Assembly: GCF_001510895.1 (NCBI RefSeq) | Contig: NZ_LPWA01000109.1 | Span: forward strand, 186,001-250,000 | DNA: 64,000 nt | Source of the DNA: Mesorhizobium loti | GTDB taxonomy: Bacteria > Pseudomonadota > Alphaproteobacteria > Rhizobiales > Rhizobiaceae | Reading direction: 5' to 3' | The notes under the pieces: generated by a model | Told to the model about the DNA's origin: nothing | The model's database searches: none | The model's input: the letters and a program-made list of their open reading frames with translations, nothing else | Shown: one piece after another, positions 8,320 to 17,035 of the stretch | Numbering within the stretch: the stretch's first letter is position 1 | How the letters are laid out: each line of letters starts with the position of its first letter | Made by a program: the position numbers and the translations under genes

Positions 8320-9537
8320 TCAGATCACCGCTTCCTCGAGGAACGGCTCGTTGCGTGGAATGCGCTCGTAGCAGAAGGGCGACAGGTCGAGCGTCTGGAA
8401 GGCGCCGTGGACGATGAGTTCAGACACCGCTCGTCCGACAGCCGGTGACTGCTGCAGGCCGTGTCCTGAAAAACCGTTGGCGAACATGAAGTTCTTTACC
8501 TCGGGGTGGAAGCCGACAATGCCGTTGTGGTCGAGCATGTTGTATTCATAGTGGCCGGTCCAACTGGTCTGGACCTTGAGCGCGTCGAAGGCCGGAATGC
8601 GGTGCCAGAGCGCCGGCCAGATATACTCGTCGAACTCCTCGAAATGCATTTCGAAGTCGTCATAGTCAGCCGGCCCGTCGCCTTGCGGCGTGTTGCCGGT
8701 CAGGAAAAGCTCGCCTTCCGGGCGCACGAACGTGCCGGAAAGATCGATGACATTGGGCATCCGCCCGGGTATCGGGTTGGCGCTGGCGAAGACGAAGCTG
8801 TAGCGCTTGTAGGGCGCCACCGGGATCGACAGTCCAGCCATGGCCGCGACCTGCTGCGCTCGCGGGCCAGCGGCGTTGACCAGGGTGCCGCACGCTACCG
8901 TCTGGCCGGTCGCGAGGCGGGCGGACACGACCTTCCCATCGGCGAGATCAAGTCCGGTCACGGCGTTGTCGATATATTCGACGCCGCTGGCGCGCGCCGC
9001 GCGGCGGAAGCCGTTCAACAGGCCCATGGAATCGAACCATCCCTCTTCGCGAGCGCCCCAGGAACCCCCGCCGAGGTCGTCGACATTCAACCACGGGAAA
9101 CGCTCCTTTAGCGCGCCGGGATCGAGGAAGACCGTGTGGGCGCCGAGGCTGCGCTGCAATTCGACCCGTTCGCGGGCCGCCTCCACGCCTTCGGGCGAGC
9201 AGCAATAGAGATATCCGTGTTCGCGGAAGCCGAGGTCTGGCGCCGGCTCATCCGTATAGAACGGCGCCATCCGCTCCTGGAAGCCGCGGATGATCTCGAT
9301 GCTGAACTGGCTGATCTTCACATTGATCGGATTGGAGTATTGCTGGCGGATGGCGCTGGTTGACAGCGCCGTCGAGGAAAACTCGTAGCTTGAGTCGCGC
9401 TCGACGACGAGGATCGATGCGCCGCTGCCAAACGCCTGGCTCAGCCAATAGGCCGTCGACGAACCGATGACCGCACCGCCGACGATGACGATGTCGTAGG
9501 CCGTGCGCGACGGGGCTTTGTATGGAGGGATCGCCAT
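8320..9537 (-). CDS. FAD-dependent amine/amino-acid oxidoreductase (DadA/SoxB-like)
   Basis: A 405-residue flavoprotein of the DAO family (glycine oxidase, sarcosine oxidase, D-amino-acid dehydrogenase). The Rossmann motif YDIVIVGGAVIGSSTAYWL begins at about residue 13, and the C-terminal NGFSGHGLQQSPAVGRAVSEL is the usual second FAD-contact region. Its start at 9537 (MAIPPYKAP) is chosen because it immediately precedes the FAD motif; longer in-frame readings run into the next gene. It follows the aldolase gene by 14 bases, so the two form a unit. The likely reaction is oxidation of an amine or amino acid to an imine, which fits the RidA protein at 12948. The substrate is unknown. Confidence 0.85.
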   Translation of the reverse strand: MAIPPYKAPSRTAYDIVIVGGAVIGSSTAYWLSQAFGSGASILVVERDSSYEFSSTALSTSAIRQQYSNPINVKISQFSIEIIRGFQERMAPFYTDEPAPDLGFREHGYLYCCSPEGVEAARERVELQRSLGAHTVFLDPGALKERFPWLNVDDLGGGSWGAREEGWFDSMGLLNGFRRAARASGVEYIDNAVTGLDLADGKVVSARLATGQTVACGTLVNAAGPRAQQVAAMAGLSIPVAPYKRYSFVFASANPIPGRMPNVIDLSGTFVRPEGELFLTGNTPQGDGPADYDDFEMHFEEFDEYIWPALWHRIPAFDALKVQTSWTGHYEYNMLDHNGIVGFHPEVKNFMFANGFSGHGLQQSPAVGRAVSELIVHGAFQTLDLSPFCYERIPRNEPFLEEAVI

Positions 9538-9551
9538 GGCTGCGCTCCGGC

Positions 9552-10316
9552 CTAGTGATTGAACGACGCGATCAGGGCGTCCGAGCCTCGCGCCAGAAGG
9601 CCGAGGTCCGACCCGACCGCCACCATGGTGAAGCCGTCGGCCAGATAGCGGTCGGCGTCGGCCTTTACAGGCGCCAGGATGCCGCTGGCCTTGCCTGCCG
9701 CAGCCGCGGCCTTGCGCACGGACGCGATCGCTTCCTGCACATGCGTCGCACCGGGATTGCCCATCGCGCCCATGTTCGTGGAGAGGTCGCCCGGCCCCAC
9801 GAAGAGAACATCGACGCCGTCGACCGCTGCGATCTCGGCGGCGTTGGCGACGCCGGTTTCGTCCTCGATCTGCACGGCGAGAAGCTGCTGCTCTCGCGCC
9901 TTGGCATGGTAGCCGGCGATGCGGCCGAAGGCGTTGGCACGGTGACCGACCGAAAAGCCGCGAAAACCGCCCGGGGCATAGGTCATTGCCGCGACGATGG
10001 TGCGCGCCTGATCCGCCGTCCGCACGTTCGGGATCATCAGGCTGCGGGCGCCGACATCGAGCGCCTGCTTCATCAGATTCGCGTCGTCCGATGGCAGGCG
10101 CACCACGGCCTCGCAGGCAAACGCCGCCGCGACCTGGAGCTGCGCCATGATGCTGCGCAGATCGTTCGGGCTGTGCTCGCCGTCGATCAGCAGCCAGCCC
10201 GCTCCGGAACCCGCCACGACCTCGGTGGTGAGGGCCGAAGCCAGCGAGCACCAGATGCCGATATGCGCCCGGCCAGCCTGTACGGCCGCCTTCAGCGAGT
10301 TCACACGCTCTTGCAT
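9552..10316 (-). CDS. HpcH/HpaI-family aldolase
   Basis: A 254-residue class II pyruvate aldolase of the HpcH/HpaI/YfaU group, which splits hydroxy-oxo acids to pyruvate or glyoxylate plus an aldehyde. Recognisable parts are GIWCSLAS near the N-terminus, LLIDGEHSPND (metal/base region, about residue 45), VQIEDETGV (metal-binding glutamate and aspartate, about 145-153) and VDVLFVGPGDLS (about 168-179). The start at 10316 (MQERVNSLK) gives the usual length. It is divergent from the dehydrogenase gene at 10427, with a palindrome between them. Confidence 0.88.
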   Translation of the reverse strand: MQERVNSLKAAVQAGRAHIGIWCSLASALTTEVVAGSGAGWLLIDGEHSPNDLRSIMAQLQVAAAFACEAVVRLPSDDANLMKQALDVGARSLMIPNVRTADQARTIVAAMTYAPGGFRGFSVGHRANAFGRIAGYHAKAREQQLLAVQIEDETGVANAAEIAAVDGVDVLFVGPGDLSTNMGAMGNPGATHVQEAIASVRKAAAAAGKASGILAPVKADADRYLADGFTMVAVGSDLGLLARGSDALIASFNH

Positions 10317-10360
10317 TTTACGATTGGCCTCCAGTCGGAAAGAAGGTGCATTGAAATTTG

Positions 10361-10379
10361 TATGATGTCCTATATCATA
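10361..10379. promoter_or_regulatory. Candidate operator between divergent genes
   Basis: TATGAT-N7-ATCATA is a perfect inverted repeat in the 110-base divergent promoter region between the aldolase and dehydrogenase genes. It is AT-rich against a GC-rich background, and its size suits a dimeric GntR/FadR-type regulator. The GntR gene at 13373 is the obvious candidate; that link is inference. Confidence 0.5.
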
Positions 10380-10426
10380 TGCCTTGGTTGAGCCGCAAGA
10401 CGCTCTGAGCCGCACGGGAGTTGCAG

Positions 10427-11317
10427 ATGAAAATTGGCTTCATCGGACTTGGTGTCATGGGAGCGCCGATGGCCGGGCATCTCGCCGATGCCGGGCATGA
10501 GATCGCTACGGTTCTGAACCGTTCCCCTCTTCCGAAGGATCTGAAAGCATCGGTCGTCGCCTCCCCGGCCGAGGTGGCAAGGACGTCCGAAATCATCATC
10601 ACCATGCTGCCGGACACACCCGACGTAGAGCGCGTCCTGCTTGGACAAAACGGCGTGCTGGAAGGAATGTCGGCCGGCAGGCTGGTCATCGACATGAGCT
10701 CGATCAGCCCGATCGCGACTGCCGAATTCGCGGCGAAGTTCAGGGAAGCCGGAGCCGGCTATCTCGATGCGCCGGTCTCCGGCGGTGAGGTCGGCGCCAA
10801 GGCGGCGAGCCTCACCATCATGGTCGGCGGACCAGTTGCCGAGTTCGAGCGTGCGCTGCCGATCTTCCAGAAGCTCGGCAAGAACATCACCTTGATCGGC
10901 GAACAGAACGGCTCCGGCCAAACCTGCAAGATCGCCAATCAGATCATCGTCGCCCTCAACATCGAGGCCGTCGCCGAGGCGCTGGTCTTTGCCAGCAAGG
11001 CCAGCTGCGACCCGGCGAAGGTGCGCGCCGCGCTGATGGGCGGCTTCGCCTCCTCGCGTGTCCTCGAAGTGCATGGCGAGCGCATGATTGCCCGCACCTT
11101 CGCGTCGGGCTTCCGCATCCGGCTGCACCAGAAGGATCTTAATCTCGCGCTCGAAAGCGCCCGAGCGCTCGGCGTTGCCTTGCCGAACACCGCGACGGCG
11201 CAGCAGCTGATGAATGCCTGCTCGGCCCGAACGGGCGGCGCCGACGCCGACCATTCATCGCTCGTCCGAGCCATCGAGGTCCTGAGCGATCATGAACTGT
11301 CAAACGAAAAGGAGTGA
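10427..11317 (+). CDS. 3-hydroxyisobutyrate / tartronate-semialdehyde-type dehydrogenase
   Basis: A 296-residue beta-hydroxyacid dehydrogenase. The NAD(P) motif GFIGLGVMGAPMAGHL starts at residue 4, followed by DMSSISP (about 92), DAPVSGGEVGA (about 115-125, substrate loop) and GQTCKIANQ (about 165-173) with the catalytic lysine. ATG 10427 is chosen over TTG 10421 because the Rossmann motif begins at once. GarR-, MmsB- and GlxR-like members all share these motifs, so the substrate cannot be set. The pairing with an HpcH/HpaI aldolase suggests reduction of a semialdehyde produced by aldol cleavage. Confidence 0.88.
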   Translation: MKIGFIGLGVMGAPMAGHLADAGHEIATVLNRSPLPKDLKASVVASPAEVARTSEIIITMLPDTPDVERVLLGQNGVLEGMSAGRLVIDMSSISPIATAEFAAKFREAGAGYLDAPVSGGEVGAKAASLTIMVGGPVAEFERALPIFQKLGKNITLIGEQNGSGQTCKIANQIIVALNIEAVAEALVFASKASCDPAKVRAALMGGFASSRVLEVHGERMIARTFASGFRIRLHQKDLNLALESARALGVALPNTATAQQLMNACSARTGGADADHSSLVRAIEVLSDHELSNEKE

Positions 11318-11321
11318 ACCG

Positions 11322-12134
11322 ATGCGCGGAACCGGCAAGGCCGAAATCTTCGTCATGCTGGCCCATCCAGTCGGGCATGCCAAGAGCCCCGGAATCTTCA
11401 ACGAAATCTTCAACCAGAAGGGGCTCGACAGCCTGATGGTGCCGCTGAGCTGCCGCCCGGAAGATTTCGACACTTTTTGGGCCGGCATCACGGCAGCCGA
11501 AAACATCCGGGGCGTGATCATCTCGGTGCCTTACAAGACGGCGGTCTACCACAAATGCGCGGCTGCCCACGACCGCGCCGCGCGCGTGCAGAGTGCGAAT
11601 TCCGTGCGCCGGCAGGCGGACGGCAGCTGGTATGCCGACAATTTCGATGGCGTCGGCTTCATCGACGGGCTGAAGGCAGGCGGACACCAGATCGCCGGCA
11701 AGCGCATCCTGCAGGTCGGCGCCGGCGGCGCCGGATCGTCGCTGACCTATTGCCTGGCCGAGGAAGGCGCGGCGGAAATCCGCCTGGCCGACATCGACAG
11801 CGACCGCGCCGCAAAGCTCGCTTCGCTGGTCAACAAGTCGTTCCCCAATTGCCGCATCGAGGTCGGAGAACCCGATCCGTCCGGAATGGACATGGCGATC
11901 AACGCGACGCCGTCCGGGCTGAAAGCCAGCGATCCGCTGCCGATGGACGTGAGCAAGTTGACGCCGGACATGACGGTGGTCGACATCATTATGGAGCCCG
12001 CGGAGACGGCCCTGCTCAAGGCGGCGAAGGAGATCGGCTGCCGCATCCAGCCAGGGCGCCCGATGATGGATTTCCAGGTCGAAGCGATGTCCGAGTTCTT
12101 CGACATCGAACGGAAGGATCGCCGCAATGGCTGA
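11322..12134 (+). CDS. AroE-like shikimate/quinate dehydrogenase family protein
   Basis: A 270-residue member of the shikimate dehydrogenase family. Seen are the substrate loop GHAKSP (about 14-19), VPYKTAVYHK with the catalytic lysine (about 68-77), the NFDGVG motif (about 107-112) and the nucleotide motif VGAGGAGSSL (about 132-141). The start at 11322 has AAAAGGAG just upstream (11307-11314). It lies four bases after the dehydrogenase gene and overlaps the next SDR by eight bases. A housekeeping AroE would not normally sit in such a cluster, so this is probably a catabolic paralogue acting on a related hydroxy-cyclic or hydroxy acid. Confidence 0.82.
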   Translation: MRGTGKAEIFVMLAHPVGHAKSPGIFNEIFNQKGLDSLMVPLSCRPEDFDTFWAGITAAENIRGVIISVPYKTAVYHKCAAAHDRAARVQSANSVRRQADGSWYADNFDGVGFIDGLKAGGHQIAGKRILQVGAGGAGSSLTYCLAEEGAAEIRLADIDSDRAAKLASLVNKSFPNCRIEVGEPDPSGMDMAINATPSGLKASDPLPMDVSKLTPDMTVVDIIMEPAETALLKAAKEIGCRIQPGRPMMDFQVEAMSEFFDIERKDRRNG

Positions 12135-12933
12135 CGCATCGACCGCCGTCGTCATCGGCGGCACATCCGGCATCGGACGCGCGATCGCGCTGCGCTTCGC
12201 GGAGGAAGGCTGCCAGGTGGTCGTCGCAGGCCGGGATGCCGTTCGCGGCAAGGAGGCAGCCGGCGCTTGCGAGAGTGCCGGCGCCCCACGCGCCCTCTTC
12301 GTGCAGACTGATGTCGCCGATCCCGCCTCCGTCGAGGCTCTGGCGCAGAAGGTCGCGGATGCGTTCGGCACGCCCCATGTCGTGGTCAACTGCGCCGGCA
12401 TCCTGCAGAGCGGCAAGCACGTGCTCGACCAAGACCTCGACGAGGACGAGAAGATGTGGCGGGTGAACTATCGCGGCACGCTGCTTGGCTGCCAGGTGTT
12501 CGGGCGGCTGATGTCGGCGGCCGGACGAGGCGCCATCCTGAATGTCGGCTCCCTCGCCTCCTTCGCGCCGTTGTCGCTGCCGGCCTACACGCCCGGCAAG
12601 CACGCGGTTCTGGCCCTTACGCAGATGCTTGCCGCCGAGCTCGGCCCGCACGGCGTTCGCGTCAACGCCGTGGCGCCGGGCTACACGCTTTCCGATGGGC
12701 TGAAGGCCAAAATCGCCAAGGGCGAGCGTAACCCGGAAGCCATACAAGCCACCACCGCTCTGCGCCGCTTCGTCGAGCCGCGCGATGTCGCGGAGGCGGC
12801 CTTGTTCCTCTGCTCCGACCGTGCCGCGTCGATCACCGGCGTCACGCTTCCCGTCGACGCCGGCTGGCTCGTCCAGGCGCCTTACGCGCAGTACCTGCAG
12901 GGCAACCCCATCCGGCAGACGCCGGCAATCTGA
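12127..12933 (+). CDS. SDR-family oxidoreductase
   Basis: A 268-residue classical short-chain dehydrogenase. The cofactor motif GGTSGIGRAI is at about residues 11-20, NCAG is at about 89-92, and the active site shows serine in NVGSLASF (about 140) and YTPGK (about 155-159). The gene overlaps the end of the AroE-like gene by eight bases, so the two are translationally coupled. It probably oxidises or reduces an intermediate of the same pathway; the substrate cannot be read from the sequence. Confidence 0.85.
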   Translation: MADASTAVVIGGTSGIGRAIALRFAEEGCQVVVAGRDAVRGKEAAGACESAGAPRALFVQTDVADPASVEALAQKVADAFGTPHVVVNCAGILQSGKHVLDQDLDEDEKMWRVNYRGTLLGCQVFGRLMSAAGRGAILNVGSLASFAPLSLPAYTPGKHAVLALTQMLAAELGPHGVRVNAVAPGYTLSDGLKAKIAKGERNPEAIQATTALRRFVEPRDVAEAALFLCSDRAASITGVTLPVDAGWLVQAPYAQYLQGNPIRQTPAI

Positions 12934-12947
12934 CGAGGAAAAATCCA

Positions 12948-13295
12948 GTGGGCGATATCCAGCGCTTCGACTTCGACACCCATATCCACCACGGCGTCAT
13001 CCACAACGGCACGCTTTACCTCACCGGCCAGGTCGCGAGACCAGGCCAGTCCGCGGCCGACCAGATGCGCGAGGTGCTCGGCAAGATCGACGCGCTGCTC
13101 GCCGAGGCCGGCACTGACAAGACCCGCATTCTCCACGTCCAGATGTGGCTGGACGACATTCGGGATTTCGATGAGGTCAACACGGTCTGGGATGCCTGGA
13201 TGCCGAAGGAGCATGCGCCGGCGCGCTCTTCCGGCGAAGGGCGGATGGCCAGGCCCGGAATGCTGGTCGAGCTCATCGTCACCGCGGCGGTTTGA
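12948..13295 (+). CDS. RidA/YjgF-family protein
   Basis: A 115-residue RidA-like protein, the normal size. Family features are GTLYLTGQVA (about residues 24-33), QMREVLGKIDALLAEAG (about 42-58) and HAPARSSGEGRMARPGMLVE (near the end), where the arginine in APARS is the substrate-binding residue. RidA proteins hydrolyse reactive enamines and imines formed by PLP or FAD enzymes; the FAD oxidase at 8320 in the same cluster would be a source. The start codon is GTG at 12948, 15 bases after the SDR stop. Confidence 0.85.
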   Translation: MGDIQRFDFDTHIHHGVIHNGTLYLTGQVARPGQSAADQMREVLGKIDALLAEAGTDKTRILHVQMWLDDIRDFDEVNTVWDAWMPKEHAPARSSGEGRMARPGMLVELIVTAAV

Positions 13296-13320
13296 ATGGT
13301 CTTGCCGGTTCGGGCATCAT

Positions 13321-13362
13321 CCCGAATCTGAACTTGAACGGCCCGATTCTGGACTTTAACGG
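13321..13362 (+). repeat. Two tandem 21-base repeats directly upstream of gntR
   Basis: Bases 13321-13341 and 13342-13362 are head-to-tail copies matching at 18 of 21 positions, each with the frame CCCGA-TCTG-ACTT-AACGG. A 21-base period is two turns of DNA, so a protein binding both copies would sit on one face. They end 10 bases before the gntR ATG and overlap its ribosome-binding region, a good place for autoregulation. Confidence 0.5.
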
Positions 13363-13372
13363 AAGGACGTAA

Positions 13373-14160
13373 ATGACGAAGCGCAAGCCGCTTTCCACCG
13401 TCGTGGCGGAGAGCCTGGCCGAAAAGATCCGCTCCGGACAGCTGCAGCCCGGAGCGCAACTGCCGACCGAGGCGGAGCTTTGCGCCGAGTACGATGTCAG
13501 CCGCACCGTCGTGCGCGAAGCGGTGGCGCGACTGCGCTCCGAAGGCATGGTGGTGCCGCAGCAGGGCCGCGGCATGTTCGTCAGCGAAACGCCCATGCCG
13601 CGCAATTTTCCATTCCGGACGAGGCTCTGAGGACGTTGCCGGAAACCATCGCACTGCTCGAGCTCAGGTTGAGTGTCGAAGTGGAATCCGCCGGACTTTG
13701 CGCGGAACGGCGCACCGACAAGGAAGCGCGCGACATCCGCGCCATGATGGAACAGGTTGACGCCCAGCAGGCGGATCCTGCCGTCGTCCAAATCCACTAC
13801 GATTACGACTTCCACCTGGCGATCGCCAAAGCCGCGCGCAACGAGTTCATCCACGGCTTCCTGAGCTATCTCGGACCGATGATCGTGCCGCGTTTCCAGC
13901 TCGGCTATGTGGTCGAACCCGCGCTCAAGGACAGCTACTACGCGCGCATCCACAGCGAGCACAAGGCAATCGTCGATGCCATCGAAAGGCAGGACGGTGG
14001 CAAGGCCCGCCAGGCCATGCGCAAGCATCTGCACAACAGCCTGGGGCGCGTTCGTGCCCTGGCGAAAGCATCAGGGGTCGAGGCCACGGACGCCGAGCAA
14101 AGGGCCGCTGCGGCCTCTCTCTTCACCGGCATGAGGAAGCCTGTCCCAACGGGCGGATAA
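13373..14160 (+). pseudogene. GntR/FadR-family regulator, interrupted by a -1 frameshift
   Basis: The first 85 codons give an intact winged-helix GntR domain (KPLSTVVAESLAEKIRSG, then LPTEAELCAEYDVSRTVVRE). The frame then stops at 13630. The remainder, in the next frame, gives a full FCD ligand domain (IPDEALRTLPETIALLELRL to KHLHNSL), ending at 14160. One missing T in the run at 13605-13608 explains the break: with five T residues the protein reads through as about 262 residues, a normal FadR-subfamily size. Either a consensus error or a recent mutation is possible. If intact it is the likely regulator of the flanking oxidase, aldolase and dehydrogenase genes. Confidence 0.82.
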
Positions 14161-14445
14161 ATCGACCCTTCCACGCAGCCATCGACCGCCTTCCGGCCGA
14201 CGATTACGAAAGCCATGTTTTTGCTCCATCGGCCGGCAGAAACCCTTTCCTGCGCGTTGAAGGTGTTGTTTTCCTTTGGATTGCCGCTTTTGGGGGTCGT
14301 ATGGGCAGCGTAGAAAATTTCGAACGCCAGAAAGGCATCCGAAAGTTTATCTTTCCTTTTTGCTGCTTTTCTTGGTTTCGCGGCAACGGCCAAGGCCGCA
14401 AACTGACGCCAGGCAATTGGGGAAGCCGCAACCGGGGAAGCCCAC

Positions 14446-15168
14446 GTGACGACAGCCTTCATCACAGGAGCGACGAGCGGCATAGGGCGAGCCATCGCCA
14501 TCGCGCTGAGCGACGCTGGCTATGACGTCTATGCCGTCGGTCGCAGCCAGGCGGCGCTGAAAGAACTGCAGGCCGAACGGGCGGGCGTCGTGCCGATTGC
14601 CGTCGACGTTACCGACCGCGAGGCACTGGAAGCGGTGGTGGCGGATCTCACCATCGACGTGCTGATCAACAATGCCGGCATCATGCCGCCGCTCGGCAAC
14701 TTTGCCGACATGAAGATCGCCGACATCGACACCGCGCTCGAAGTGAACCTCAGCGCCGCGATCCTGCTCACCCGCCTCGTCGTGCCGCAGATGCGCGAGC
14801 GACAGTCGGGGCACATCCTGTTCACCGGCTCCTCCGCCGCCCACGCGGCTTTTCCCAACGTTGCCGTCTACTCGGCCACCAAGGCTGCGCTTGCCGGCTT
14901 TGCCGCCGCCTTGCGCGCCGATCTCTCGCAATACGGCATTCGCGTGACCGAGATCGTGCCCGGCCGCGTCGAGACGCAGCTCTACAAGGACATCCTCGAC
15001 GCCGAGGCGCGAGCCGCCATGTACGCCGGCAATGTCGCCGTGCAGCCGGACGACGTGGCCAAGATGGTCGTTGCCCTGCTCGGCCTGCCCGCATGGGCTG
15101 ACGTAACCCGCTTCGACATCATGCCGACCCGGCCGACCAGCCCAAGCGGCAGCAAGCAAGGAAAATAG
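14446..15168 (+). CDS. SDR-family oxidoreductase
   Basis: A 240-residue short-chain dehydrogenase with TGATSGIGRAI (residues 7-17), NNAG (about 74-77), serine in FTGSSAAH and YSATKAAL (about 143-150, catalytic tyrosine and lysine). The start is GTG at 14446. It is one base away from the next SDR gene, so the two are co-transcribed. The 285 bases before it hold no gene I can support. The substrate is not apparent. Confidence 0.83.
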   Translation: MTTAFITGATSGIGRAIAIALSDAGYDVYAVGRSQAALKELQAERAGVVPIAVDVTDREALEAVVADLTIDVLINNAGIMPPLGNFADMKIADIDTALEVNLSAAILLTRLVVPQMRERQSGHILFTGSSAAHAAFPNVAVYSATKAALAGFAAALRADLSQYGIRVTEIVPGRVETQLYKDILDAEARAAMYAGNVAVQPDDVAKMVVALLGLPAWADVTRFDIMPTRPTSPSGSKQGK

Positions 15169-15169
15169 G

Positions 15170-15919
15170 ATGAAAGACCTTTCCGTTCTGATCGTTGGTG
15201 GCGGCGCCGGCCTCGGCGCGCTTCTCGCCCGCATGGCCGTGGAGGCCGGGGCCGCAAAGATCGGCATCATCGACATCAACCAGGAAGCTGCCGAGAGCGC
15301 GCTCGAACCGGCAAGGGCCAAGGGCCTGCCGACCGCGGCGGCGGCTTGCGACATCCAGGTCGGCCCGCAGTGCCATGCGGCCTTCGACGCCATCGTCGCG
15401 AAGCTCGGGCGCGTCGACACGCTGGTCAACTGCGCCGCGATCTACCCGCGCCGTCCGCTCCTCGAGATCACCGACGCCGAGTGGGACGCCTCCAACGGCA
15501 TCAACATCAAGGGCACCTATCACATGATGGTGGCGGCCGTTCGCCACATGCAGGCGCAGGAACCGAAAGCCCATGTGCGCGGGCGCATCGTCAACCTGAC
15601 CTCGGTCGACGCCTTCAAGGCGCATCCCCAGAACGCCCATTATGCGGCGACCAAGGCTGCCGTCGTCAGCCTGACGCGCTCCTTTGCCCATCACGTCGCC
15701 AAGGACGGGATCCTGGTGAACTCCGTTGCACCGGCCGGCATGGCCACGGAGAAGGCAAAGGCCCTCGGCTTCCTTGAGGAACTTGCCAAGGCAAGCCCCC
15801 TCGGCCGCGGCGCCGAGCCCACCGAGATCGCCGAATGGGTGCTGATGACCGGCGGCCCGAAGAACACCTACATGACGGGCGAAAACGTAATTGTCTCAGG
15901 CGGTTACATTTACGCGTGA
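15170..15919 (+). CDS. SDR-family oxidoreductase
   Basis: A 249-residue short-chain dehydrogenase. The cofactor motif is GGGAGLGALLARM (about residues 8-20), slightly unlike the usual TGxxxGxG because of the extra glycine. NCAA is at about 88, serine lies in NLTSVDAF and the YAATKAAV active site follows (about 158-165). It follows the previous SDR gene after one base, with AGGA just before the ATG. The pair may act on successive hydroxyl groups of one substrate, but that is a guess. Confidence 0.83.
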   Translation: MKDLSVLIVGGGAGLGALLARMAVEAGAAKIGIIDINQEAAESALEPARAKGLPTAAAACDIQVGPQCHAAFDAIVAKLGRVDTLVNCAAIYPRRPLLEITDAEWDASNGINIKGTYHMMVAAVRHMQAQEPKAHVRGRIVNLTSVDAFKAHPQNAHYAATKAAVVSLTRSFAHHVAKDGILVNSVAPAGMATEKAKALGFLEELAKASPLGRGAEPTEIAEWVLMTGGPKNTYMTGENVIVSGGYIYA

Positions 15920-16002
15920 ATCAAATTTCAGAAGCCGGCGGCGACTGAAATACGGCAGTGCATGATCAACGGAGTCGCGAACGAAAGGAGGCGGACTTCA
16001 CC

Positions 16003-16950
16003 ATGACCGGCAAGCTTCGCCTTCCTTCGCTGAACGCGCTTCGGGTCTTCCACGCCGTCGCGCAGCACAAGAGCTTCCGGCAGGCGGCTGACGAGCTCCT
16101 GGTGACGCCGCAGGCCGTCGGCCAGCAAATCAAGCTCCTGGAAGACACGCTTCAGGTGACGCTGTTCGAGCGCAAGGGCCGGTCGATCGAACTGACGGAG
16201 TCGGCGATCCTTCTGTCGCACTACGTCAAGGCCGGGTTCGACGAGTTTTCCGAAGGCGTTCGCCGCGTCACCAAGTCGAACTACCGCGACCGCATCAACC
16301 TCAATGCGAGCCCGTACTTCGCCACGCACTATCTGTTGCCCAGGCTTTCGCTGTTCCGAGAGATCCTGCCAGGCGCCGACCTGCGCCTGACGACGATGGT
16401 CGACCTGCCTGACTTCGGCCGCGACGACATCGATATGACAGTGCAGTGGGGCTACGGCAACTGGCCGGACTACGAGACCACGCTGCTGGTGCTGGACCCG
16501 AAGATCATCTGCTGCACGCCGGCGATCGGCGAGAAGATCAAGTCGGCGCAGGACCTGACGCGGTTCACGCTGCTCGACACCGTCAAGTCGAAGCGGCTCT
16601 GGCCGGACATATTGCGCCACCTCGCCGTCGAGAAGACCGAGGGCGACCGCAGCATCGGCTTCGATGACGCTGCGACCATGCGCCGTGCGACCCTGCAAGG
16701 GATCGGCGTGGGCCTGGTCTCGGTCATCGATGCCGAGGAGGACTTCAGGTCCGGCGCGCTGGTCGCGCCACTTGGGCGCGATGCTCTTTCGGACATGAAG
16801 CCCGAGGAAGTCCCAGGCTTCTACCTGATCGTCCCGCGCGGGCATCTGCGGGTGAAGGCGGTGGCTGCCCTGCATCGGTGGCTCGTCCAGCAGGATTGGG
16901 GCAGCGACCTGAAGCTCTCCTTACCGAAACCGACCCCGCTCTCCGACTAG
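16003..16950 (+). CDS. LysR-family transcriptional regulator (GcvA-like)
   Basis: A 315-residue LysR regulator. The N-terminal helix-turn-helix reads LNALRVFHAVAQHKSFRQAA and TPQAVGQQIKLLE (residues about 9-50), and the C-terminal part is a LysR substrate-binding domain. ATG 16003 is preferred because AAAGGAGG lies at 15984-15991; a GTG at 15958 is in frame but has no such site. The layout of the HTH resembles GcvA/AmpR-type members. It precedes the ABC transporter genes in the same direction and probably controls them or the SDR pair. Confidence 0.88.
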   Translation: MTGKLRLPSLNALRVFHAVAQHKSFRQAADELLVTPQAVGQQIKLLEDTLQVTLFERKGRSIELTESAILLSHYVKAGFDEFSEGVRRVTKSNYRDRINLNASPYFATHYLLPRLSLFREILPGADLRLTTMVDLPDFGRDDIDMTVQWGYGNWPDYETTLLVLDPKIICCTPAIGEKIKSAQDLTRFTLLDTVKSKRLWPDILRHLAVEKTEGDRSIGFDDAATMRRATLQGIGVGLVSVIDAEEDFRSGALVAPLGRDALSDMKPEEVPGFYLIVPRGHLRVKAVAALHRWLVQQDWGSDLKLSLPKPTPLSD

Positions 16951-17035
16951 GAGCGGCTTAGCGACCGAGGCCCGAAATCTGTTTCTGACCTCCAACAACA
17001 AGAACAAGTGAACCTCAACAGTGGAGACGACAAAC

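Noticed and set aside
14301..14525. Small plus-strand frame before the SDR pair starting MGSVENFERQKGIRKFIF
   Set aside because: Its start looks protein-like (possible membrane segment after a frame change), but it overlaps the SDR start, has no clear ribosome site and no family match.
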